This document shows positions 1-9,001 of a stretch of DNA of 27,836 nt, piece after piece; position 1 is the stretch's first letter, and each line of letters starts with the position of its first letter. Source of the DNA: Bacillota bacterium (lineage in GTDB: Bacteria; Bacillota; Clostridia; Acetivibrionales; DTU013); NCBI GenBank assembly GCA_023433505.1, contig JAEZCO010000008.1, positions 1 through 27,836 on the forward strand, in the 5' to 3' direction. The translations under genes and the position numbers were made by a program. The notes under the pieces were generated by a model that did no database searches, was not told where the DNA came from, and saw only the letters and a list, made by a program, of their open reading frames with translations.

Positions 1-24
1 TTTGGACACCAATATTCTACTACA

Positions 25-45
25 AAAAGGATGCGGATTCCTTTT
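25..45 (-). terminator. possible terminator left of the rhamnosidase gene
   Basis: A 7-bp perfect inverted repeat (AAAAGGA at 25-31, TCCTTTT at 39-45, 7-nt loop) is flanked by A-rich and T-rich tracts, so it could work on either strand. It lies about 110 bp beyond the stop codon of the minus-strand rhamnosidase gene and could end that transcript, or serve a gene outside the window. The stem is A/T-rich and therefore weak. The rest of 1-154 shows no gene. Confidence 0.35.
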
Positions 46-154
46 ATTTTAGGCGTTTTTTGAAATCTGTTGATTACGTTACCAGCTTAATAAGGGGTCT
101 GTGGATAAAACTACGGAAACTCAAGAATTGCTTTCTATTGAATTTCACCGGAGT

Positions 155-2524
155 TCACCGGCTGAACGAATACTTCCCGGTCTTTACTTTTTCAATTACA
201 GGAGCCTTTGCTTTCGGTATTCCCAGCCCGGTCACATCAAGGGTGGCAGTACAATTGGCCGGTATATCCAATTCGACGGTTACTTCTTCCTGAGTTATCT
301 CCCATGCTACCGATATGACACCGTTGGACGTTGGAACCGAGCCTTTGGCCCATTTCAAACCACATGTCCGAGGTACTATGGCTACTTCCCTGAAACCGGA
401 TTTAACAGGTTTCACACCCAGTATACCAGCCAAAAACTCATATCCCGGGCTGCAGGACCAGGCATGGCAATAGCTCCTTGCCAGCCATGGCTCCTCAGGC
501 CATGTAGTAAGATCTGATTCCATCATCAAATACCACCACTCCAACAGTTCGGAGAATTTATCATAGCAGTTTCCTTTTTCCAATGCCCTGAAAACATAAT
601 ATCTTCCATACAAAGTTGACTTGGCGATTGAACTGATTTTGTTGAACTGTCTGCATATGCCAACTGCCAATTCCTCTGATGCACAGCCTGCTATTATAGG
701 CCATGCGTTGCCCAATTCGCTGTAAATGTCATATTGGGGAGAATCCTTATATAATCCGGCATTTTCATCCCAACAATATGTGTTGATGCCTTGGGCGATT
801 TTCTCATATAAACTTCTGTAATGGTCGGATAATTGTGTTTTCTCCAATTTGTCAAACAATATCCCTGCCAGTTTGAGACAGTGTGCATACTGAGCTGTTA
901 TGAGGCCTGTCTCTCCTCCTTTTGAACCAGGAGGACATCCGGCGGGGGCCTTCCACTCTTTTACCCAATCGACAACAGTCCAGTAATCCAGCTTTTCCAG
1001 CAGATATCTGTCATTCAAATATTCCTCAAACCAGCTGAGAGTGGTTCGGATAACATTTTTACACTCCTTCACCGTTTCTAAATCATCCGTATGCAGCCAG
1101 TATTCGTATACCATTACTACCCACAGCAAAGACCATGATGGGATCACCTGGGGAACCCTGTTCGGGTATCTGCTTTTTGTAATTCCTTCATAATCTGCAG
1201 ACCAGTTGAACATTAAAATAGCCTGTCGTGTCAGACGCCAATCTCCCACCATATATCCCATTACCAGAGACACCACCTGAGAATCTCCGGAGTATTGGTT
1301 TTGCTCATAATATGGGCAGTCCTCAAAAGTTTCGTGGCAGCAAAGCTGAAGTGTTCTAAAAGTCATTTCCCACAGTTTTTTATGCCGTTGCTCCGAGGAC
1401 TGAAAGGTTGCCTTCAAATCCAATGGATATCCCGTAAATCGGTAATATACATCCAGTATGACTAGTTCCTTGTCACTGGTTATTATGTCTATTCTTATGT
1501 ATCTGAAAGTCCGCCAGTGCAGTGGTTCGTAGCAGTGTTCCTGCCCGTCACAAATAAAACGGTCATGGACTCCCTCAACGGTTCCGCCCTTTTCTATTCG
1601 TTCAACTGACTTTTGTCCATTTTTATATAGTGCTTCGGAGTAAGTCATTTTGACCTCTGTGTTATTTCCCTGCCTGAACAAGATTATGGGATATGCGGTT
1701 GTGAGCTCACCGGCATCAAGGATAAAGGATGCATGGCAATGTGTACCTATACTTAGTCCCGTACCCTCCAAGATGCACTTTGGCAGATCTATTGCCTTAA
1801 TATTTTCTGAGCTATAAACAGTTTTGAAGCGCATATTTTCTTCACGCATTAAGGGTATTAGCCTCGGCAACAGTCTGAAAGGCAAGGGACTGTCCTGTAC
1901 ATCATTTCTTGTCACCCCTTTTGCCAGCTCTATGGCAGGTTGCCAGACATATCCCGAATCAGTGCCTAAACTCCAGCCCTCAGGAAATTTGTCGTAGACC
2001 AAATCCTCACCCAACCCCGAAACGATTCCCAATGCATCTGATGAACGATGGTGCTCGTAAGCCGTATCTATCATGGTTTCCCAGGAACTGTCGGTATGAA
2101 GCTTCTCTAATATTTCTGTCCCGTTGCCTGCGAAAAGTACTCCACTTAAAATAAAGGCCGGTGTGGCGGTCATAATACTTAATGGTACTCCCAGTTCATT
2201 ATAATTGGGATATGTAGTTGAAAAACAGATTACAACCCCTGAAAGAATATTTTCCCCAGCTTGAAGATAATCATCAAGAACCAGAGTGTCATAGAACTGA
2301 TGAACAATGTCACCTTTAGCCGGGCCGGTGCAAACCCTCTTTCCATTTACATACAAAGTATATCTGCTGTCGGCGGACACATGAACTGTGAGCTTTTCGC
2401 CATCACCAGCCACAGTAAACTTCTTTCTGAAATAGCATGTACGAAAGGGCGACTGCAAATTGAATTTTTTCTGCCAATTGCCTCCCTCTCCCCAAATCCA
2501 CATTGCATTACCTGGGAAAGTCAT
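155..2524 (-). CDS. alpha-L-rhamnosidase-like glycoside hydrolase (GH78-type)
   Basis: The 789-residue protein probably releases terminal alpha-L-rhamnose from plant-derived oligosaccharides. It has an N-terminal beta-rich carbohydrate-binding region (about 1-220), a second beta domain (about 240-365), an (alpha/alpha)6-barrel catalytic region from about 375, and a C-terminal beta-sandwich. The segment ETFEDCPYYEQ-x3-SGD (about 399-414) matches the GH78 signature DCP-x2-E-x6-D; Asp402, Glu407 and Asp414 are the acidic positions. The C-terminal part has the family pattern of a Trp-Pro-Glu-Glu stretch, a His-Ala-Trp, and a later GVISVAW strand. There is no signal peptide, so it should act in the cytoplasm on imported oligosaccharides. 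The ATG at 2524 follows AGGAGG by 10 nt. It lies 22 bp after the regulator gene and is probably cotranscribed with it. Exact substrate is not determined; other unsaturated or modified rhamnosides are possible. Confidence 0.88.
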   Translation of the reverse strand: MTFPGNAMWIWGEGGNWQKKFNLQSPFRTCYFRKKFTVAGDGEKLTVHVSADSRYTLYVNGKRVCTGPAKGDIVHQFYDTLVLDDYLQAGENILSGVVICFSTTYPNYNELGVPLSIMTATPAFILSGVLFAGNGTEILEKLHTDSSWETMIDTAYEHHRSSDALGIVSGLGEDLVYDKFPEGWSLGTDSGYVWQPAIELAKGVTRNDVQDSPLPFRLLPRLIPLMREENMRFKTVYSSENIKAIDLPKCILEGTGLSIGTHCHASFILDAGELTTAYPIILFRQGNNTEVKMTYSEALYKNGQKSVERIEKGGTVEGVHDRFICDGQEHCYEPLHWRTFRYIRIDIITSDKELVILDVYYRFTGYPLDLKATFQSSEQRHKKLWEMTFRTLQLCCHETFEDCPYYEQNQYSGDSQVVSLVMGYMVGDWRLTRQAILMFNWSADYEGITKSRYPNRVPQVIPSWSLLWVVMVYEYWLHTDDLETVKECKNVIRTTLSWFEEYLNDRYLLEKLDYWTVVDWVKEWKAPAGCPPGSKGGETGLITAQYAHCLKLAGILFDKLEKTQLSDHYRSLYEKIAQGINTYCWDENAGLYKDSPQYDIYSELGNAWPIIAGCASEELAVGICRQFNKISSIAKSTLYGRYYVFRALEKGNCYDKFSELLEWWYLMMESDLTTWPEEPWLARSYCHAWSCSPGYEFLAGILGVKPVKSGFREVAIVPRTCGLKWAKGSVPTSNGVISVAWEITQEEVTVELDIPANCTATLDVTGLGIPKAKAPVIEKVKTGKYSFSR

Positions 2525-2546
2525 ATATGAAAAACCTCCTGCTTCA

Positions 2547-4889
2547 TTAAACTTTGATCTTTTTCAGATTGTTCTTTAAAATGTATTCCTTTGGAGACGT
2601 TCCGTATCTTTTCTTGAACATGATATAAAAGTAAGACTCATTTTCAACGCCGATCTTTTCCACAACCTCATTGATTGTCAAATCAGATTTCTGCATCCAC
2701 TCGATTGACTTCGAAAGTCTTACTTCATTTATATATTCAGGAATAGAAATTCTCATATTCGCTTTGAACACCTTACTTAATCGCCTGGACGAAAGCTTCA
2801 TAGTCTCAGAAATTTGTGAAAGACATAGCCCTTTGTCGTAATAATTCTTTTCAATAATATCCTTTGCCGTAGTTGCTACAGCATCAGCTAGAAAATTGGG
2901 ATCACCCTCGTTCACCAAATTCCCTATCGTTTCACGGACAGATTGCAAGATTTCATTGGATATGTCATCCAGGGTCTCGTATTCAAATATTACACGATTT
3001 ATTACTGGCAGTTTATGATTGATAGGCTCATTGCTAGCTTTCAAAAGTTCTTCAAGCATCCTTTTCAAATTGTCCAGGAAATGCAGCAAGGAAATAATTA
3101 TATTATCATAGGATAAGCGGGATATGTTCTGTATTATTTCCAGCAAGCATACTTCTGCACCGTCAATATCCTTTGACCTGATGAATTCGCCAAGCTTTTT
3201 CTCATGACTCCGCGAATAACCCTCTGCCTTATTTGCAGCATTTTCCGATATCGATTGCGGTGTGATAATCGAAGCTTTCCCTTTTACCATCCTATAGGCG
3301 GAATTATTCAGTGCAGCGCTGTACAAAGCAGAAACTTCATCAATTTTATCCGTCATCTCACTTATTGAAACAGTAAAACTAATCTTAAAGTATTGATTCA
3401 CATAGTTTAATGCTTCGGTAAAAGCAATTTTCAATTTATTGCCATAATCGCCCGTGTATGTTCCAAGGCACACAATAAGCACCACATGATCTTCCTTCAT
3501 ATCCACGCCATCAACTATATACTGCTGTGATATCAACTCGGAAGCTATATTTATCAGTGCAAATCTGATCAACTCCCTTTCCTTCATATCGTTTTTGCCT
3601 TGAAAATTAATAAAGTTGTCGATTTGCATAACACAAACAACAAAAGGCCCATTATAAGGAAAAGTAAGCATATTGGCTTCCTTCAACTCTGCATATCGTT
3701 CTTTATCCAGACTGCCGTCTGCTTCCAGGAGTATTTTTTTCAAGGCATTCGCTCTTAAAACGGATTTATAGTGGTGCATCTCTTTGTCGTAATAATTGAG
3801 TCTCTCCATAGAATAATTATAGACGCTGCTTAGATATGATATTTCGTCACTTGCTCCTGACTGAGTTTTACTAGCATTTGCAGAGATAATGCTTACCAGG
3901 TTGCCTAACGGCTTGTAAAGTCTCCTTGAAACAACCAGAGAAACAATTAGAGCTATAAAAAAGAATATACTTGTAGCTGCGATTGTTGCAGCTTTCAACG
4001 TCCGCTCATAGCTGTAGGCCTCTGAATAGGGCTGAGTTTTCATAAGGGTAAATCCTGCGGAGTCCACTACCAGATAAGTTACAACATATTTCCTGTCCAG
4101 CAGTCTGCTTACAAAAATACCTGAATTGGAATCGGTCTTATGTTTGAGATATTCGCTTTTCAGCGCAGCTTTCATTTCATTGCTGCCGGGATCATCAATA
4201 TAATTATTTTTATTATCAAACACAAAAACATTCGCTCCATCTTTTTTATCAACCTGATTGAGTATTCTCAAATTATCCAATAGCCATGACGATTTTACAT
4301 TGACTACGACAGCACTATCTATCTGTTTTTTATCGCCGGAGGTCTCATAAACGATATATGTAAAAACTTTTTCCTGCTCCACTTTGTTTGCATAGCTAAC
4401 CTTTATCGTACGTGAAATTGGTTCAAGCCTTGGCACGTTCGGGTAATCTTCAAAGATTCTTTTAAGCCCCTGATCATCAAAATTCAGTTCTTTTCCGCCA
4501 TAAAAGTATTGATTCTGGTAGCTATTATAAATACAGATGGAATCTACGAACAAAGAATTATTTCCTATTAAAAGGTTTAGTCTGTCCATAATTGTTTTGA
4601 TGTCATAATAATCAAGGTTGCCTGTACTATTTGCGACTTGCGTTACATCCGTATTTATATAAAGATATTTGCATAGATTTTTAACATCGTTGTTCATTAA
4701 GTCAATGTTATACTTTAATTGGTTTAATATTTTTTTGCTGTTTTTATATTCATTGTCAAGAAAGATATTTTTCGAGGTAACATAAAGGACAGTTGAGAAT
4801 AAGCCGATAGCCAGTATCAGTGTTACTGCAAAACACACTGATATCCTAATCAGGAATTTTTTTGATGATAGGCTCTTTATGAAACTCAT
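2547..4889 (-). CDS. membrane-anchored AraC-family regulator (YesN-like)
   Basis: The 780-residue protein is a one-component transcription regulator. A first membrane helix (about 12-36) and a second (about 300-320) bracket an extracytoplasmic sensor region resembling a dCache domain. A HAMP-like linker (SRRLYKPLGN, about 321-330), a long cytoplasmic region and a C-terminal AraC double helix-turn-helix (final 100 residues, ending in FKKRYGTSPKEYI) follow. Proteins of this type typically sense a sugar or binding-protein state outside the cell and control the adjacent importer. The start at 4889 was chosen because GGAGG lies 6 nt upstream; a longer in-frame ATG at 4940 has no good ribosome binding site and would overlap the terminator hairpin. 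It lies directly downstream of the importer terminator and upstream of the rhamnosidase. No receiver domain is present, unlike the two-component YesN proteins. Confidence 0.9.
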   Translation of the reverse strand: MSFIKSLSSKKFLIRISVCFAVTLILAIGLFSTVLYVTSKNIFLDNEYKNSKKILNQLKYNIDLMNNDVKNLCKYLYINTDVTQVANSTGNLDYYDIKTIMDRLNLLIGNNSLFVDSICIYNSYQNQYFYGGKELNFDDQGLKRIFEDYPNVPRLEPISRTIKVSYANKVEQEKVFTYIVYETSGDKKQIDSAVVVNVKSSWLLDNLRILNQVDKKDGANVFVFDNKNNYIDDPGSNEMKAALKSEYLKHKTDSNSGIFVSRLLDRKYVVTYLVVDSAGFTLMKTQPYSEAYSYERTLKAATIAATSIFFFIALIVSLVVSRRLYKPLGNLVSIISANASKTQSGASDEISYLSSVYNYSMERLNYYDKEMHHYKSVLRANALKKILLEADGSLDKERYAELKEANMLTFPYNGPFVVCVMQIDNFINFQGKNDMKERELIRFALINIASELISQQYIVDGVDMKEDHVVLIVCLGTYTGDYGNKLKIAFTEALNYVNQYFKISFTVSISEMTDKIDEVSALYSAALNNSAYRMVKGKASIITPQSISENAANKAEGYSRSHEKKLGEFIRSKDIDGAEVCLLEIIQNISRLSYDNIIISLLHFLDNLKRMLEELLKASNEPINHKLPVINRVIFEYETLDDISNEILQSVRETIGNLVNEGDPNFLADAVATTAKDIIEKNYYDKGLCLSQISETMKLSSRRLSKVFKANMRISIPEYINEVRLSKSIEWMQKSDLTINEVVEKIGVENESYFYIMFKKRYGTSPKEYILKNNLKKIKV

Positions 4890-4910
4890 ACGTATCCTCC
4901 ATGCCTTATT

Positions 4911-4956
4911 TGAAAAAAAGTTGCAAGACAGGTATATCAAATTATGCCTGTCTTGC
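4911..4956 (-). terminator. rho-independent terminator after the importer operon
   Basis: A perfect 10-bp inverted repeat (GCAAGACAGG at 4923-4932, CCTGTCTTGC at 4947-4956) with a 14-nt loop is followed on the minus strand by a run of seven T within 12 nt. It begins 22 bp after the stop codon of the solute-binding protein gene, so it should end the permease and binding-protein transcript. Read-through would carry transcription into the AraC regulator gene, so the hairpin may also set the ratio of importer to regulator. Confidence 0.85.
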
Positions 4957-4978
4957 TGCTATTTTTATATGATTTTAT

Positions 4979-6538
4979 CTATTTTCCGTTTTTTACCTTC
5001 CAATCATTATACTGCTTCTGAACTTCCTTCATCACGTTTTCAATTCCTGCCTTTGTCAGCTTGGTCTGGATATCGTCATAAAACTTATTTACATCTGAAA
5101 CTGCTCCCGTGGATAATATATCGATATCAGCCATCATCGTATTGATTTGTGCAATTTCCTTCTTCACAGGTTCATTATCAAATGCGAATCCGAAAATCGG
5201 AGACAAAGATGCACTCTCCGTGCTCTTTTTCATCGCATTCAAAGCATCTTCACCGTTAAGATCCGAAGGCCAGGATTCGTACAGATCTCCAATCCAGGGC
5301 TGCAGCATCAGCCATTTGCTGTCCGCTGTCCGCTTTACGGTAGGATTATCTGTTCCTGCTCCTGATTCTACAGTATAGTTCTGGTTTTCCAGCCCGAAGC
5401 ATAATGTATTAAACAGCTTTTTATCCATGTTCAGCAGGTCCAGCAACATCATTGCTCTTTCAGAATTCTTTGAAGTACTGCTTATACAGTTAAGACAAAT
5501 GGTAACAGAGCTTGTAGATATCGGTGTTGTTGAATAGAAGGATTCATATGTCGGAAAACCAAAGAAATTTGTGGATTTGGCACCCGTCTCGTCATACTGT
5601 CCGGCATCTCTGCACACAGCATACTTCTGCGATTTTTCTTCTGTCACCAAATCCTTTACTGTCGAAGCATTTTTTGAAATATAGCCTTTCTTGAAGTAAT
5701 CGGCTAAAACAGTATATTTATCTTTTTGTTCCTGGTTCTCCCACCAGTACTTGAATGTGCCTGAATTATAATCAAAGTAAATTGCATACTTGGGAATGAT
5801 CGATTCCGTATCTGTTTCATACCCGAGACCCGGGAGGTTATCCGATCCTGGTGCCGCTGCAAGCGGTATTATGTCCGGTTCTTTTTCCTTTAAAGTTTTA
5901 AGGAAAGGTTCCAAATCCTTCAAGTTATGTACACTCTTGTAATCAAACTGATACTTGTCCACCAAGTCTTTTTTAAATACAAATCCTCTTGAATATGCCC
6001 ATACCATAGGATTAATCATAGCATATTTTTTGCCGTCGACAGTTACTGCAGACCAATATTTTGCATCTACCTTATTGAGAATGCTTTTTCCGTAATTGTT
6101 AAGCAGATCGTCTACCGGAGCAACCGCACCTGTAGCTACCAGGTTTGTCACGGGCATGTTCAGGTAACCGCCGGCTGAAAAAATATCGAAGGCTTCGCCT
6201 GAAGCCGACATCACTTTAATTTTCTGGGAGTAAGCATTATTGTCGTTATTACATAATACCATGTTGAGCTTACAGTTCAATTTTTCCATGAATGTTTTGT
6301 TAACTTCCGCCATAACACTTTCCCGGTCCTGGTTGTTGGCTGTCGGCTGTGGAACATACCAAATGACCTCGGTATATTCCGGCTTTTTCTCTTCTGTTAG
6401 TTGTGCTGCTGGTTGGACTGAGGAAGGGGCTTGAGTTGAAGCATTCTTTGATGCTCCGCATCCGGTAAATAAAGCAGCAAAGATAAACATAAATGCCACT
6501 GCCAGGCAAACCATTCTGCCAGCTTTAAATTTGATCAT
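4979..6538 (-). CDS. extracellular solute-binding lipoprotein of a sugar ABC importer
   Basis: The 519-residue protein captures an oligosaccharide and delivers it to the permease pair encoded just upstream. A signal peptide with a lipobox (FTGC, Cys27) predicts lipid anchoring on the outer face of the membrane, followed by a Ser/Gln/Pro-rich linker. The length and the pattern (tryptophan-rich lobes, a WENQEQKDKY segment, a QKQYNDWK C-terminus) fit the large LplA/YtcQ-type binding proteins of CUT1 importers. The ATG at 6538 follows AGGAGG by 7 nt. It is the last gene of the importer transcript, ahead of the terminator at 4923-4956. With an AraC regulator and a rhamnosidase next to it, the ligand is likely a rhamnose-containing oligosaccharide; this is inference from context. 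Confidence 0.9.
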   Translation of the reverse strand: MIKFKAGRMVCLAVAFMFIFAALFTGCGASKNASTQAPSSVQPAAQLTEEKKPEYTEVIWYVPQPTANNQDRESVMAEVNKTFMEKLNCKLNMVLCNNDNNAYSQKIKVMSASGEAFDIFSAGGYLNMPVTNLVATGAVAPVDDLLNNYGKSILNKVDAKYWSAVTVDGKKYAMINPMVWAYSRGFVFKKDLVDKYQFDYKSVHNLKDLEPFLKTLKEKEPDIIPLAAAPGSDNLPGLGYETDTESIIPKYAIYFDYNSGTFKYWWENQEQKDKYTVLADYFKKGYISKNASTVKDLVTEEKSQKYAVCRDAGQYDETGAKSTNFFGFPTYESFYSTTPISTSSVTICLNCISSTSKNSERAMMLLDLLNMDKKLFNTLCFGLENQNYTVESGAGTDNPTVKRTADSKWLMLQPWIGDLYESWPSDLNGEDALNAMKKSTESASLSPIFGFAFDNEPVKKEIAQINTMMADIDILSTGAVSDVNKFYDDIQTKLTKAGIENVMKEVQKQYNDWKVKNGK

Positions 6539-6606
6539 GACAAAACCTCCTAAAAATAATTATACTATATTTGTTAAACGAGGGTTAGAACTTTTTAATC
6601 CCCGGA

Positions 6607-7497
6607 TTAACCTTTTACTGAACCCAACACAAGACCTCTGACAAAATACTTCTGGAAAAATGGGAAAGCACAAAGCATCGGACCGGCTGTGACAACGCAC
6701 ATCGCCATCCTGGATGTCAGAACCGGCATGTCTACTTTCAAGCCGCTTGATGAGCCGGATATTACCATCTGGTTAAAAAACTCAATAAAAGCCTGAAGCT
6801 GCGTCAACTGGTATTGAAGCGTAAACAGATTCCTGTTGTCAATATAAAGCATGCACATAAACCAATCATTCCAGAACTGGAGTGTAAGAAAAAGTGCTAC
6901 CGTTGCTATTGCCGGCTTTGAAAGAGGTATTACTATCTTGAAAAACATTGTAAATTCCCTGATCCCATCAATTTTAGCCGATTCATAAATCGCATTGGGT
7001 ATTGTTTGCAAAAAACCTTTCATCATAAGCACATAAAAAGCATTTACGAGTGTAGGGACAAAAAGTGCGAAAACTGTGTTCTTCATATGCAGCCAATTGG
7101 AAATAAGGATATAACTCGGTACCAGTCCGCCGTTAAAGAGCATTGTGAAAAACACATAAAACGAAAGCTTGTTTTTGTACTTATAGTCTTTCCGTGACAT
7201 AGGGTAAGCGACTAAGGTTATCAAAAGTATGCCAAATACCGTGCCGCATAAAGTTACCAAAATTGTAATCGCATATGAATTAAAAATAAAGGACGGATCC
7301 TTGAATATTGTTTTATACGCCTCTGCCGAGAAATGCCTTGGTATAAGACTATACCCATATTTTGCAACATCGTTCTCTCTAGATACCGACGACATTATAA
7401 CAAGAAGCAGGGGCAATAGGCTGAAAGCACAAACTACAAAAAAGATAAGATGTATTACTTTATTAGAGTATTTGAATCTTGAATTACCTTTAACCAT
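6607..7497 (-). CDS. sugar ABC importer permease (LplC/YtcP type)
   Basis: The 296-residue inner-membrane permease has about six hydrophobic helices. The cytoplasmic EAA loop, which contacts the ATPase, is seen as YESAKIDGIREFTMFFKIVIP in the second half of the protein. It ends in FVRGLVLGSVKG, typical of the MalG-side subunit of LplBC-type systems. The ATG at 7497 is preferred over a GTG at 7506 because AAGGG lies a suitable distance upstream of the ATG. It begins only 11 bp after the partner permease gene ends, indicating one transcript. No ATP-binding subunit is encoded nearby. CUT1 importers of Bacillota often share an MsmX-type ATPase encoded elsewhere, which would explain the absence. 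Confidence 0.92.
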   Translation of the reverse strand: MVKGNSRFKYSNKVIHLIFFVVCAFSLLPLLLVIMSSVSRENDVAKYGYSLIPRHFSAEAYKTIFKDPSFIFNSYAITILVTLCGTVFGILLITLVAYPMSRKDYKYKNKLSFYVFFTMLFNGGLVPSYILISNWLHMKNTVFALFVPTLVNAFYVLMMKGFLQTIPNAIYESAKIDGIREFTMFFKIVIPLSKPAIATVALFLTLQFWNDWFMCMLYIDNRNLFTLQYQLTQLQAFIEFFNQMVISGSSSGLKVDMPVLTSRMAMCVVTAGPMLCAFPFFQKYFVRGLVLGSVKG

Positions 7498-7508
7498 ATT
7501 TATCACCC

Positions 7509-8447
7509 TTAAAAAATCTTATTCTCGCTATTTATTTTGCCCACAATAAAATTTGAAAGCAAAACAAGCAAGAATCCTAATGTCGACTGGTAAAAATTTG
7601 CTGCCGAGGCCATGCCGAAGTCACCCAAATCACGCATTGCACGGTACACAAACGTATCTATTACATCTGTCGTCGGATACAATAAAGTCTGGTTCTGGGT
7701 AACATAGTAGAACATGCCGAAATCGCTGTAAAGCACCCTGCCCATTTGCATTATGAATATAATTATTATCATAGGCATAATCATTGGAATCGAAATGTGT
7801 TTAGCTTGCTGAATTCTGGTAGCGCCATCAAGCCTTGCCGCCTCATAATACTCAGGGTCAACGGACATCAAAGCTGCGTAGTATATTACAGTAGAATATC
7901 CCATTCCTTTCCAAAAATTTACTCCTATAAGAATAAAAGGCCAATATTTGGGTTCATGAAACCACATGATCGGTTGTGTTCCGAATAATCCCATCAAGTT
8001 GTTAAGTGCTCCGTTTTGCATATCAAAAACTGTAAGTACTAAAAATGAAACAACTACCCATGAAATAAAGTAGGGAAAAAACATAATTGTTTGATACACC
8101 TTTACAGCATTTCTTTCCATTTCATGGAGTAACAGTGCAAGTATAACTGTCGCCGTTGTTCCCGTTATAATAAAAAGGAAATTCAAGCCTATAGTATTTC
8201 TTGTAATTTCGAAAAGCTTTTGCATATCGGAAAACAAGTACTTGAAATTCTCCACTCCATACCATTTGCTCCCGAAAAAGCCGTCCTTTATCTTAAAGTC
8301 TTTGAAAGGAAGAACCAAGCCGTATAAGGGTATATATGCAAATATGAATAGATAGATTATCGTGGGAAGAGCAAGAAAGGTAAGTTCCCAATTCTTTTTA
8401 AAATCTCTAAAACCTGATTTTATGGCACTGCTTATTTGTAAGTTCAT
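7509..8447 (-). CDS. sugar ABC importer permease (LplB type)
   Basis: The 312-residue inner-membrane permease is the first gene of the importer transcript. It has a cytoplasmic N-terminus (FKKNWELTFLALPTIIYLF), about six membrane helices, and an EAA loop seen as YYEAARLDGATRIQQAKHIS, characteristic of MalF-side subunits. The C-terminus (FIVGKINSENKIF) is typical of LplB proteins. An upstream in-frame start at 8486 is possible, but the ATG at 8447 has GGAGGTGG 7 nt before it and is the better choice. The longer version would also start at about the predicted transcription start. Expression is probably driven by the promoter at 8493-8520 and may be repressed by CcpA at 8471-8484. Confidence 0.92.
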   Translation of the reverse strand: MNLQISSAIKSGFRDFKKNWELTFLALPTIIYLFIFAYIPLYGLVLPFKDFKIKDGFFGSKWYGVENFKYLFSDMQKLFEITRNTIGLNFLFIITGTTATVILALLLHEMERNAVKVYQTIMFFPYFISWVVVSFLVLTVFDMQNGALNNLMGLFGTQPIMWFHEPKYWPFILIGVNFWKGMGYSTVIYYAALMSVDPEYYEAARLDGATRIQQAKHISIPMIMPMIIIIFIMQMGRVLYSDFGMFYYVTQNQTLLYPTTDVIDTFVYRAMRDLGDFGMASAANFYQSTLGFLLVLLSNFIVGKINSENKIF

Positions 8448-8470
8448 TATAATGCCACCTCCTTTGCTGT

Positions 8471-8484
8471 TGTGATCGCTTGCC
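8471..8484 (-). promoter_or_regulatory. possible CcpA (cre) operator
   Basis: The minus-strand sequence GGCAAGCGATCACA matches the cre consensus TGWAANCGNTNWCA except at positions 1 and 3, and keeps the central CG. It lies just downstream of the predicted transcription start, where CcpA blocks elongation in known cases. This would put the importer under carbon catabolite repression. It was found by eye, so chance similarity is possible. Confidence 0.4.
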
Positions 8485-8492
8485 ACATTTTT

Positions 8493-8520
8493 ATTGTAGT
8501 TTTTAGAGCTTTTTTTTCAA
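8493..8520 (-). promoter_or_regulatory. promoter of the importer operon
   Basis: On the minus strand, TTGAAA (8515-8520) and TACAAT (8493-8498) are separated by 16 bp, giving a likely transcription start near 8486. This fits a housekeeping sigma-A promoter and gives a leader of about 40 nt before the permease ATG at 8447. The region 8521-8720, up to the end of the next gene, is AT-rich and shows nothing else supportable. Confidence 0.55.
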
Positions 8521-8720
8521 TCGCAATTTATGAATTTTACTTTAATATCATTATTTAATTTAGGTAAATTACTTTGATTTTTGTATAAAAAGACTGTAGG
8601 CCTTTTCCTATGACGTTCTTTACCATTGGAAACTCCTAAGATTCATTTTACTTGCATAATTGCAGGTAAGACCTCCTGTTTGCCATCAAAGAATTTTATG
8701 CGCTCCACACATCAGAATTA

Positions 8721-8984
8721 TCATATTTTAAAAAGCATCCATTTGCAGGTTTTAATTTCAAACTTCAATTCATATATCTTTTCAGTGCCTTCAATATTAC
8801 TTTCACACCGGTAAACAAGCATATCATTCCCAGCCAGCTTTTCTTTGCCCATCGTAATAACCCGGTCAATTTTTATAATATGATTGCATTTGTCTTCACC
8901 CGTCATCCTAAACCTGATAGGTGTGAGAGTTCCGCCTTTGTCAAACCAGGCAAGCATATCTATAGGTTTTGCGACTACTTTCAT
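8721..8984 (-). CDS. small conserved-looking protein coupled to the Y-family polymerase
   Basis: I do not recognise a named family. The product is 87 residues from ATG at 8984, chosen because GGAGG sits 8 nt upstream. A GTG at 9005 would overlap the polymerase stop by 4 bp and add seven residues. The protein has no signal peptide or membrane helix. It looks like one small beta-rich domain: a PIDMLAWFDKGGTLTPIRFR start, then alternating strands with IKIDRVI and KIYELKFEI. Its placement immediately downstream of the polymerase gene, with overlapping or nearly abutting reading frames, implies cotranscription and joint SOS induction. A role in supporting or restraining translesion synthesis is possible, but nothing in the sequence proves it. 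Confidence 0.75.
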   Translation of the reverse strand: MKVVAKPIDMLAWFDKGGTLTPIRFRMTGEDKCNHIIKIDRVITMGKEKLAGNDMLVYRCESNIEGTEKIYELKFEIKTCKWMLFKI

Positions 8985-9001
8985 CCCCTGTTCCTCCACA
9001 C

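Noticed and set aside
155..517. Plus-strand reading frame opposite the end of the rhamnosidase gene
   Set aside because: The minus-strand product keeps the characteristic C-terminal pattern of the GH78 family right to the stop codon, so the plus-strand frame is a shadow.
8590..8660. Possible terminator after the small dinB-coupled gene (TAGG...CCTA followed by T-run on the minus strand)
   Set aside because: The stem is only four base pairs, too weak to support a call.
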